Shown here: in pieces, positions 20,123 through 27,647 of the stretch
Numbering within the stretch: the first letter of the stretch is position 1
Layout: every line of letters starts with the position of its first letter
NCBI GenBank assembly: GCA_047921455.1
Contig: JBLRWC010000005.1
Coordinates: 1-64,000 of the forward strand
DNA length: 64,000 bases
Origin: XN24 sp047921455
GTDB taxonomy: Bacteria; Pseudomonadota; Gammaproteobacteria; Steroidobacterales; XN24
Direction of reading: 5' to 3'
Notes under the pieces: generated by a model
Seen by the model: the letters and a program-made list of their open reading frames with translations, nothing else
The model's database searches: none
What the model was told of the DNA's origin: nothing
Translations under genes and position numbers: made by a program

Positions 20123-20584
20123 CTAGGCGCCTGGGCCCGCGATGGTGCCCCACAACACCATGAGTACGACCCAGCGATCCTCCCAGCGCACCAGCTGGAG
20201 GTAGTCCACGTACAGCGGCGAAACCACCCGCGCGGTCGCCATGTCCCCATGGCGGTCCAGGATCGCAATCCGCAGGTTCAAAGGCCCCGGCTCAAGCGGT
20301 TTGCCGACCCCGGCGCGGGTCGCCTGGATCAATGCCATCGCGTCCATATCCAGCAGCCGTTGCTCACCACTGAGCACGTCGCTCACGACGCGGCGCCGTA
20401 CCGCCTCGGGATGCAGTGCACGCGCCATGCGTTCCGCGTCGCCGGTCGCCCAGGCTTCCGCGTAATCGAGCACCACGGCCTTGATGGCCTCGTCCTCCGC
20501 AATACTCGCCGGGGCGTCGCCAGGCATGAGCGCGCACAACAGCAGGCCGGCGCCCAACCAGGCCGCGCCGTGCAACCGCCTCAT
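20123..20584 (-). CDS. Exported NTF2-like (putative lumazine-binding family) protein
   Basis: This 153-residue protein has an N-terminal signal peptide (residues 1-26, ending DAPASIA) and one NTF2-like cone fold. The pattern DEAIKAVVLDYAEAWATGDAER with ALHPEAVRRRV and LYVDYLQLVRWEDRWVVLMVLW is typical of the SnoaL or putative lumazine-binding group, small proteins that bind ligands or act as accessory enzymes. It overlaps the upstream amidohydrolase gene by 4 bases, so the two are probably coupled. The ligand cannot be predicted. Confidence 0.75.
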   Translation of the reverse strand: MRRLHGAAWLGAGLLLCALMPGDAPASIAEDEAIKAVVLDYAEAWATGDAERMARALHPEAVRRRVVSDVLSGEQRLLDMDAMALIQATRAGVGKPLEPGPLNLRIAILDRHGDMATARVVSPLYVDYLQLVRWEDRWVVLMVLWGTIAGPGA

Positions 20585-21435
20585 TCCGTCTCCTCCGGCG
20601 CGGCCGCACCGGCCGGTGGGGTCGCGCCAGGCACCTCGATGCGGAACAGCTTCGCCGCCGTGCGCCAGGCGAGACCTTCTTTTGCATCAGCTGAAAGCTC
20701 CAGGCTTTCGAAAAACCTGCGGTAGGTGCGCATACCGGCCAGCGGCCAGTCGGTACCGTACATCAGCTGCTGCCCGGGGTCGCCCATGTAACTGATCATG
20801 TCGCGGACGCGCTGCAACATGTAGCGTTCGAATTCGTAGTGGAACTCCCCCAGTGTCAGTCCCGATATGTCGGCATAGACGTTGTCGTTCTTGTAGAGCA
20901 CCTCGGCGGCGTCCTGGAACCACGGGTTGCCGAGATGGCAGATCACGAAACGCACGTCCGGGTAATCAACCGCAATGTCATCCACCAGCAGCGGATGCGC
21001 CTGGCGGACCTTTGCATGCTTGGAATACGTGTCGCCGCAATGGATCATCACCGGCACATCGTGTTTTTCGGCGATGCGGAACACGCTCTCCAGCGAGGGG
21101 TCGTTAATCGGGTAGCGGTCGTACCCCGGGTACAACTTGATGCCCTTGACAAGGCCTTCCCTGATCCGGTCCTCCATGTTGTACAGGTCGGTGTGCTCGT
21201 CCGGATCGCGCCAGCGCAGGCCTTCGACGATGCTGATGCGCGGGTCATCGCCGACGACGCGAATCACTTCATCCACATGCGGGCGATGCGCATTGACCTT
21301 GTACGAGGTCAGCACCACGGCGTGGTCCACGCCATTCTCGTCCATCGCGGCGAAAAGGTCTGCGGCGATGTCCTCGGCCGAGCGGCTGTGGGTATCGTCG
21401 TAATTGTTCAGGTGCACATGGCAGTCGATCAGCAT
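20581..21435 (-). CDS. Amidohydrolase family 2 metal-dependent hydrolase
   Basis: This 284-residue TIM-barrel protein is of the amidohydrolase-2 type, which includes decarboxylases and lactone hydrolases. Metal-binding elements visible are the N-terminal DCHVHLNN (H6 and H8), VPVMIHCGD, RFVICHLGNPW and the terminal YGTDWPL aspartate. Several relatives act on aromatic acids, but the substrate here is unknown. It is cytosolic (no signal peptide). It forms a two-gene unit with the exported NTF2-like protein downstream (ATGA overlap), an odd pairing of a cytosolic and a periplasmic product. Confidence 0.82.
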   Translation of the reverse strand: MLIDCHVHLNNYDDTHSRSAEDIAADLFAAMDENGVDHAVVLTSYKVNAHRPHVDEVIRVVGDDPRISIVEGLRWRDPDEHTDLYNMEDRIREGLVKGIKLYPGYDRYPINDPSLESVFRIAEKHDVPVMIHCGDTYSKHAKVRQAHPLLVDDIAVDYPDVRFVICHLGNPWFQDAAEVLYKNDNVYADISGLTLGEFHYEFERYMLQRVRDMISYMGDPGQQLMYGTDWPLAGMRTYRRFFESLELSADAKEGLAWRTAAKLFRIEVPGATPPAGAAAPEETE

Positions 21436-21490
21436 ATGGATACCCTAGCTGGAGAAGAGCCAGCAGCCAACTACCAGCAAAAATCGATGC

Positions 21491-23161
21491 TCAGAAACTG
21501 CGCCGCCCCTCGACCAGGAACTGGAAACTGCTGATAGAAGAGTCACCGTCGAGCGGAAAGGCGAAATCGACATGAATCATCCGGCCGATGCTCGAACGCG
21601 TGCTGGCGAGGCGCAGACCGAAGCCGACGTCCTTGAGCAAACCGAGGTTTTCGCCGCCGAAAGGATTGTCCCCCCAGACCCGGCCGGCGTCGAAAAACAC
21701 GGCGCCGCCAACCCGGAACAGGCGCCAGAGATAGTAATCGGTGAAGTAGCGCTGCTCGATGGTGAACTGTGCGCGGGCATCACCACGTTGATAACGCAGC
21801 GGATAACCGCGCAGGCCGTCGTCACCCCCGATCTCGAGCGGATTATCGAGATCGAGCCGTCGTGAAACGTCACCGCGCAAGGAGGCGAACAACAGGCGCC
21901 GCTCGGACTGTCGCAGGTACCAGCGCGCCGCACCGCCGAAAATGGCGTTGTGCAGTTCGCCGCTCTCCAGCCGGCCGTCGGCGTGGGCGGAGAAGCGCCA
22001 CAGCATGTGATTGGGGTCACCATAGCCGCGACTGCCGAGCGCTGAAAACACTGCACCGCCGCGATCGGCGCCCAGCGGTTTGGCGAGCACACCGAGTCGT
22101 ACCCGCATATCGGCGCCCAGCGACACGTCCTCGGTCCGGTCGATCTGGTCCAGGTTCTTGGCCCGCTCAAAGCGATCCTCGACCAACTGGTACTCAATGT
22201 AGGGATAGACCAACCTGCGGTGTTCCGGAATCAGCAATGGGTCGAGGGAGTCCTCCGCATTGGCGAAGCTGCGTTCGTCATAGACGAGGCCGCCCAGCCA
22301 GCGGTGGGCCCAACCGTCGACGAGGCCCCTCGAGCGACCGCCGTACATATCGAAATATTCTATGTCCTGGCGAAACCGGCCAATTTCGTCGCCCAGCACG
22401 TAAACAGGGTCCCTGCGGCGCTCGTCCCGCACGGTGCCGCCCAGCGCCCAGCGCGTGTCGAGCGCATAGAACGGCCGCTCGATCCCCAGGGCGAAGATAT
22501 GGCCGTCGCTGTTATCGGCGATGGTCGTGTCAAGCGCGATCCAGCGTCCGCCCAGGTTGCGATCCGCATAAGATAGCTCAGTTCTCCTGCGCTCCTCGTC
22601 GATGCGGCGCAAAAACCCGATACTGCCGCCGCGGCCGAGAAAATTGTCCTCCTGGATATCGAAGCCGACACGGCTTTCACCGCCGCTGCGCGACACGGAA
22701 ATGCCGGGCTTCAACGACCATACATCCTGCGTGTGAACCAGGATGTCCACCATGCCGTCGTCACAGGCGGATACCACGACTGCGGCATCGTAAAGATAGG
22801 CCGTGTCACGCAGGATGCGCTCCGATTCATACAGTTGCTGGCGGTTGAAGGTGTCGCCCTGCTCGAATAACAGCTGGCGCTGGATTACCTGGTCCCGGGT
22901 ACGCACATTCAGCCGGTTCATCATCCGGAACAACGCCTTGTCCTCTGCGGGGTCGTCGAGGTCGAAAATGTTCCGGGCGTCGATCTCGATACTGTTGATC
23001 CGGGCACCCTGCGCTTCCAGCGTCTCGCCAGGTAACTCACAGGCTGCCGCTTGCTCCTGCGGGCCCTCGCCCGCCGCCGGGTGAAACGCGGTCATGGCGA
23101 CGATCAGCGCCACCGCAAACCTGGTGCGATGGCGGGCCAAGCGGCCAACGTCAACGCGCAC
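21491..23161 (-). CDS. Omp85-family (TamA/BamA-like) outer-membrane protein
   Basis: This 556-residue protein has an N-terminal signal segment (about residues 15-31). A POTRA-like domain (about 50-135) shows INSIEIDARNIFDLDD and VRTRDQVIQRQLLFEQGDTF. The C-terminal barrel of surface-antigen type has GGDDGLRGYPLRYQRGDAR and a GGAVFFDAGRVWG strand near the end. It ends in a phenylalanine (GRRSF), the usual barrel signal. It is distinct from TamA nearby and has apparently a single POTRA. The start is a GTG with no clear ribosome site. The role is unknown; relatives are annotated as surface antigens or outer-membrane assembly proteins. It is transcribed alone, divergent from the ferric-reductase-like gene. 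Confidence 0.8.
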   Translation of the reverse strand: MRVDVGRLARHRTRFAVALIVAMTAFHPAAGEGPQEQAAACELPGETLEAQGARINSIEIDARNIFDLDDPAEDKALFRMMNRLNVRTRDQVIQRQLLFEQGDTFNRQQLYESERILRDTAYLYDAAVVVSACDDGMVDILVHTQDVWSLKPGISVSRSGGESRVGFDIQEDNFLGRGGSIGFLRRIDEERRRTELSYADRNLGGRWIALDTTIADNSDGHIFALGIERPFYALDTRWALGGTVRDERRRDPVYVLGDEIGRFRQDIEYFDMYGGRSRGLVDGWAHRWLGGLVYDERSFANAEDSLDPLLIPEHRRLVYPYIEYQLVEDRFERAKNLDQIDRTEDVSLGADMRVRLGVLAKPLGADRGGAVFSALGSRGYGDPNHMLWRFSAHADGRLESGELHNAIFGGAARWYLRQSERRLLFASLRGDVSRRLDLDNPLEIGGDDGLRGYPLRYQRGDARAQFTIEQRYFTDYYLWRLFRVGGAVFFDAGRVWGDNPFGGENLGLLKDVGFGLRLASTRSSIGRMIHVDFAFPLDGDSSISSFQFLVEGRRSF

Positions 23162-23330
23162 GGAAAGTCATCAGCCTGGCGGACAGTTTCATGGGGCTAG
23201 ATTACATCGAATCCGCCTGCCAGCAGCAAGATTGCCGCATTCGCCAATCACCGGCACACGGAAAGCAACGATTGACTTGGCCGGCGGTGGCGTTGCAGCG
23301 TAATGACAAGGTAGTCACGGGCCAGCGTCA

Positions 23331-24701
23331 ATGCCAGATACAACACCTGCCAGCGGCGAGAGCCGGGGCGTCCTGCGGGGCCTGAATGGCCCGGCGCTGC
23401 TCGTGATTTATATCGCGGTCGCATCGCTGCCGCTGCTGCTCGCGCTGCTGGCCGGCAAACCGGCGCGCAGCTTCTGGCGCGAGCTATCTGCCGGGCTCGC
23501 CATGGTTGGCTTCGCCATGCTGCTCCTCGAGTTCATGCTCTCCGGCCGTTTCCGCGGCATCTCCGGACGCGTCGGGATCGATGTCACCATGCGAGTTCAC
23601 CAGCTGGCTGCGCTGGGCATCCTGGTTTTCCTGCTGGTACACCCCTTCCTGTACGCGGTGCCGCGCCTCAGTCCCGAGCCGATGCGGGCCGTCAACTTCG
23701 TCCAGCGCATGTTCACCATGGAATGGTATCGCTCCGGCGTCGTCGCCTGGGCGCTGCTGTTGCTGTTGGTCCCGATGGGGTTTTTTCGCGACCGGCTGCC
23801 GTTCAGGTACGAGATCTGGCGCGCCAGCCATGGCCTCGGCGCATTGCTGGTCGCGGGCTTCGGTCTGCACCACACGCTGACCGTGGGCACGCACAGCGCG
23901 GACCGCCTGCTGGCCGGTTACTGGATCGCGCTCACCGGACTCGCCGTCCTGACCGTGCTGTTCGTCTATCTCATCAAGCCGCTGCTGCAGCTTCGCCGGC
24001 CCTACCGGGTGACGGCGAACCGACCGGTGGCGGAACGCACCTGGGAGGTCCGGGTGCGCCCCGATCACGAGGACAGCATCGATTTCCTCGCCGGCCAGTT
24101 CGCCTGGCTGAACCTCGGTCATTCGACCTTCAGCCTGGTGGAACACCCCTTCTCGATCAGTTCCGCGCCCGCCGACCGGCCCGAGATCGCCTTCACCATC
24201 AAGCAGAGCGGAGATTTCACCAATCGCATCGGCGAGATACCAGTCGGCGCACGCGCCTGGCTGGACGGGCCACACGGGCATTTCGTGGTGCCTGATCCGT
24301 CCCCTGATGAGCTTGTCTTTATCGCCGGCGGCGTCGGCTTCGCGCCAGTGATGAGCATCCTGCGTCAACTGCGCGCGGAGCGCTGGCCCGGCCGCCTGCA
24401 CCTGCTCTACGGCAACCGGAGCGAGTCGCAGATTCTCTACCGCGAGGAACTCGAGGACATGGCGCGGGAAATGGACCTCGATTTGCAGCTGGTACTGTCC
24501 GAACCACCGCCCGGATGGCACGGACGGGCCGGTACCCTGTGCGCTGAAACGCTGGCCACCTGCCTCGATGCAACACGGCGGGCCAGCTGGACCTACTTCT
24601 TGTGCGGCCCGCCGCCGATGATGAACAGCGTGGAGCGCAGCCTGCTCGACTTCGGCGTGCCCGGCAAACAGATCATCGCCGAGCGGTTCAAGTACGACTG
24701 A
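23331..24701 (+). CDS. Ferric-reductase-like transmembrane flavocytochrome
   Basis: This 456-residue membrane oxidoreductase is of the ferric reductase/NADPH-oxidase type. Six or seven N-terminal helices (about residues 18-220) carry candidate b-heme histidines in MRVHQLAALGILVFLLVHPF and in ASHGLGALLVAGFGLHHTLT. The C-terminal FNR-like module (about 225-456) has the FAD motif EHPFSISSAP, the NAD(P)-binding FIAGGVGFAPVMSIL and the terminal LCGPPPMMNSVE. It should move electrons from cytosolic NAD(P)H through FAD and heme to an acceptor outside, perhaps ferric or cupric ions. A copper ATPase and a small membrane peptide follow, hinting at metal reduction. Confidence 0.85.
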   Translation: MPDTTPASGESRGVLRGLNGPALLVIYIAVASLPLLLALLAGKPARSFWRELSAGLAMVGFAMLLLEFMLSGRFRGISGRVGIDVTMRVHQLAALGILVFLLVHPFLYAVPRLSPEPMRAVNFVQRMFTMEWYRSGVVAWALLLLLVPMGFFRDRLPFRYEIWRASHGLGALLVAGFGLHHTLTVGTHSADRLLAGYWIALTGLAVLTVLFVYLIKPLLQLRRPYRVTANRPVAERTWEVRVRPDHEDSIDFLAGQFAWLNLGHSTFSLVEHPFSISSAPADRPEIAFTIKQSGDFTNRIGEIPVGARAWLDGPHGHFVVPDPSPDELVFIAGGVGFAPVMSILRQLRAERWPGRLHLLYGNRSESQILYREELEDMAREMDLDLQLVLSEPPPGWHGRAGTLCAETLATCLDATRRASWTYFLCGPPPMMNSVERSLLDFGVPGKQIIAERFKYD

Positions 24702-24710
24702 GGTGACTTG

Positions 24711-24806
24711 ATGACCTATCGCTTCCTGTTGCGCCTGTGCTGGTCGGTATTGCTGGCCCTTGTGCTGGCCGCCGTGCTGTTCGCGCTACGCCAGGCGCCC
24801 GCTTGA
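24711..24806 (+). CDS. Possible 31-residue single-helix membrane peptide
   Basis: An ATG 9 bases after the ferric-reductase-like stop opens a 31-codon frame, MTYRFLLRLCWSVLLALVLA and so on, ending RQAPA. A ribosome-site-like AGGTGA lies 4 bases before the start. The peptide is one hydrophobic helix with positive residues at the N-terminal side. It ends 34 bases before copA. It could be a small subunit of the upstream flavocytochrome. No family is recognised; coding status is supported only by position, ribosome site and the hydrophobic pattern. Confidence 0.45.
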   Translation: MTYRFLLRLCWSVLLALVLAAVLFALRQAPA

Positions 24807-24840
24807 ACCCCGATCGCCGTTTCGGGGGATAATCGGGCCG

Positions 24841-27159
24841 ATGAGCTCCGCGAACAACAATCCCGAGGCTGCGGCGCCCGCCTCGGAACTCACTCTCAGC
24901 GTCGGCGGCATGCATTGCGCATCCTGCGTCGGCCGTGTCGAAAAAGCGGTCCTGGCGGCGCCCGGCGTCAGCGGGGCCACCGTCAACCTGGCCACCGGTC
25001 GCGCCTTCGTCTCGCTCGCGCAACCCGCCGGCAACGTTGAGGCCATCACGCAAGCGATCCGCGACGCCGGCTTCGAAGCCGAACCGCTGCTCGCCGCCCC
25101 GGAACAGTCGGACCGGGAATCCGCGGCGCGGGCTGCCGAGGCCCGCGCACTGCGCAGCGCCTTTCTGGTCGCCGCGCTGCTCACCCTGCCAATTTTCGTC
25201 CTCGAGATGGGCGCGCACCTGGTCCCCGGCATGGCCGAGCGAGTGGCCGAAACGGTCGGTACGCGCAATTTGCACCTGCTGTTTTTCGTGCTGGCCAGCG
25301 GCGTCCAGTTCGGGCCGGGACTGCGCTTCTACCGCAGCGGTTGGCCGGCGCTGGTACGCGGCGCGCCCGACATGAATTCGCTCGTCATGCTGGGGAGCAC
25401 GGCGGCCTGGGCATACTCCGTCATGGCCGTGTTCTTTGCCGGCCTGCTGCCCGCGGGAACGGCAAACGTCTATTTCGAGGCTTCCGCCGTGATCATCACG
25501 CTGATCCTCGCGGGACGCTATCTCGAGGCGCGCGCCCGCGGGCGTGCCGGCGACGCCATCCGCCGGCTGATCTCGTTACAGCCGCGCATCGCGCGCATCT
25601 CGCGCAACGGCCGGGAGCTGGAGGCGTCCATCGACCGCGTCCAGGTGGGCGACCATGTCCTTGTGCGTCCCGGCGAACAGGTGCCGGTGGACGGTGAAGT
25701 CGTCGCGGGCAGCTCGTGGGTGGACGAGGCCATGATCAGCGGCGAGCCGCTGCCGGTCGAAAAAAATCCGGGTGACGAAGTCATCGGCGGCACCCTCAAC
25801 GGCCGCGGCGCCTTTGAATTCCGCGCCACCCGCATCGGCTCGGACACGCTGCTGGCGCAGATCGTGCGGCTGGTGGAACAGGCGCAGGCCGCGAAGCTCC
25901 CCATCCAGGCACTGGTGGATCGCGTGACGCTGGTCTTCGTGCCGATCGTGATCGGGGTCGCCGTCCTGACATTCGCGGCCTGGCTCGCGTTCGGTCCCGC
26001 GCCGGCACTGAGTTTCGCGCTGGTCAACGCCGTGGCGGTATTGATCATCGCCTGTCCCTGCGCCATGGGATTGGCCACGCCGACCTCCATCATGGTCGGC
26101 ACGGGCAAGGCTGCGGAACTTGGCCTGCTTTTTCGCAAGGGCGATGCTTTGCAGTCGTTGCGTGACGTCGACACGGTGGCGCTGGACAAGACCGGTACAT
26201 TGACGCGCGGTCAACCGACCCTGACCGCCTGCCACGCGGCAGAGGGCTTCACAGCCGATGAAGTACTCGGCCTGGTCGCCGCGGTCGAGCAACGCTCGGA
26301 ACACCCCATCGCGGCAGCGATCGTGGCCGGCGCCCGCGCGCGCGGCGTCGAGCCCGGCGAGGCGACCAATTTCAACGCGTCGGCCGGCCTCGGCGCATCG
26401 GCCAGCGTCGCGAACCGCCGCGTCGAAGTTGGCGCGCTGCGCTACATGACTCAACTCGGCGTCGATGTTTCACCCTTCGCAGCGACGGCTGCCGATTACG
26501 CAGCCGCCGGCGGCACTCCCCTGTATGCCGCCATCGACGGCCGGCCCGCGGCGCTCATGGCGGTGGCCGATCCCCTCAAGGACTCCGCGCGTCCGGCGAT
26601 CGCTGCGCTGCATCGGCTTGGGCTCAAGGTGGTCATGCTCACCGGCGACGATCGGCGCACTGCTGCAGCGGTGGCCCGCGAGGCCGGCATCGATGCGGTG
26701 CACGCTGAGCTGCTGCCGGACGGAAAAGTGGCCGTCATCAAGCGCCTGCAGGAGGGCGGACACAAAGTCGCTTTCGTCGGCGACGGCATCAACGACGCGC
26801 CGGCGCTGGCCCAGGCGGAGGTCGGCATAGCGATCGGCACGGGCACCGATATCGCCATCGACAGCGCGGAACTGGTGCTGATGTCGGGAGATTTGCGCAA
26901 CCTGCCCAATGCAGTGGCATTGTCGAGCGCCACCCTGCGCAACATCCGGCAAAACCTGTTCTGGGCTTTTGCCTACAACGCGAGCCTGATCCCGGTAGCG
27001 GCCGGGCTGCTCTATCCCGCTTTCGGGCTGCTGTTGTCCCCAATGCTGGCCGCGCTCGCCATGGCGCTGTCGAGCCTGTGCGTGGTGGGCAACGCCCTGC
27101 GCCTGAAGCTGTTTCAGCCGCCGTTGCTTACCAGTTCTTCTCGCCCGACTTCACCTTGA
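24841..27159 (+). CDS. copA: Copper-exporting P1B-type ATPase (CopA)
   Basis: This 772-residue heavy-metal P-type ATPase exports Cu(I) from the cytosol. It has one N-terminal HMA domain with GGMHCASC (C26 and C29). Eight membrane helices include the CPC metal site (IACPCAMGLATP, C405 and C407). The phosphorylation motif is DKTGTLT (D449), the nucleotide-site motif SEHPIA (H488-P489), the actuator ISGEPLPVEK, and the hinge VAFVGDGINDAPALAQAEVG. The ATG at 24841 is used instead of an upstream in-frame opening because it directly precedes the HMA domain. Its last 32 bases overlap the 3' end of the convergent cytochrome gene. Confidence 0.95.
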   Translation: MSSANNNPEAAAPASELTLSVGGMHCASCVGRVEKAVLAAPGVSGATVNLATGRAFVSLAQPAGNVEAITQAIRDAGFEAEPLLAAPEQSDRESAARAAEARALRSAFLVAALLTLPIFVLEMGAHLVPGMAERVAETVGTRNLHLLFFVLASGVQFGPGLRFYRSGWPALVRGAPDMNSLVMLGSTAAWAYSVMAVFFAGLLPAGTANVYFEASAVIITLILAGRYLEARARGRAGDAIRRLISLQPRIARISRNGRELEASIDRVQVGDHVLVRPGEQVPVDGEVVAGSSWVDEAMISGEPLPVEKNPGDEVIGGTLNGRGAFEFRATRIGSDTLLAQIVRLVEQAQAAKLPIQALVDRVTLVFVPIVIGVAVLTFAAWLAFGPAPALSFALVNAVAVLIIACPCAMGLATPTSIMVGTGKAAELGLLFRKGDALQSLRDVDTVALDKTGTLTRGQPTLTACHAAEGFTADEVLGLVAAVEQRSEHPIAAAIVAGARARGVEPGEATNFNASAGLGASASVANRRVEVGALRYMTQLGVDVSPFAATAADYAAAGGTPLYAAIDGRPAALMAVADPLKDSARPAIAALHRLGLKVVMLTGDDRRTAAAVAREAGIDAVHAELLPDGKVAVIKRLQEGGHKVAFVGDGINDAPALAQAEVGIAIGTGTDIAIDSAELVLMSGDLRNLPNAVALSSATLRNIRQNLFWAFAYNASLIPVAAGLLYPAFGLLLSPMLAALAMALSSLCVVGNALRLKLFQPPLLTSSSRPTSP

Positions 27160-27562
27160 CCGTGCCGGTCGCGACGTCGATCGCGTGGCAATGCAGGCAG
27201 TTGCCGCCGTATTCCTGGATGAAAGCGTTTTCCGCCGGATTTTCGTAGTGCAGTATGTGCGCGAGATCACCGAGCGGCGTGAAGCCAACCTCATCACTGT
27301 GGCAGTCGGTGCAGTCGCCCGGCACTGACTTGGTGTCATCATCCACGTCGGGATGACGCATGGCGCCAAGCAGCGTGCCGATTTCTCCCGCCCCCTCCGC
27401 CACGTGACAGTCCACGCAACCATGCACATAGGGTCCCGGGCCGGCGTCGCCCGGCAATTTCGCCTGGTCGGCGCTCTCGGCCGTGGACCAGCCGCCACCC
27501 AGCATAGCCATGCCCAGCAAGGTCATGGCCGCGGCGGGAAGAATCCAGTTCCTGGTTGTCAT
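27128..27562 (-). CDS. Periplasmic tri-heme cytochrome c
   Basis: This 144-residue protein has a signal peptide (about residues 1-30) and three c-type heme sites: CVDCH (49-53), CTDCH (84-88) and CLHCH (122-126). Further histidines at 47, 70, 102, 105 and 124 could supply distal ligands, so bis-His, low-potential hemes are possible. The ATG at 27562 is chosen over one 36 bases upstream because AAGGAG stands 6 bases before it. It lies 85 bases downstream of antiporter cluster 1 on the same strand and may be transcribed with it. The 3' end overlaps copA convergently by 32 bases. The redox partner is unknown. Confidence 0.85.
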   Translation of the reverse strand: MTTRNWILPAAAMTLLGMAMLGGGWSTAESADQAKLPGDAGPGPYVHGCVDCHVAEGAGEIGTLLGAMRHPDVDDDTKSVPGDCTDCHSDEVGFTPLGDLAHILHYENPAENAFIQEYGGNCLHCHAIDVATGTVKVKSGEKNW

Positions 27563-27647
27563 TAGCGGTCTCCTTGAGAAAATCGTGCTGGTTGTCATGA
27601 AAACATAGCAGACCGCAACACATACTTCCCTGTCGTCAGCCCGGACC

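Noticed and set aside
23272..23277. A TTGACT -35 box for the ferric-reductase-like gene
   Set aside because: No -10-like hexamer stands at 16-18 bases; the nearest (TAATGA) is 23 bases away.
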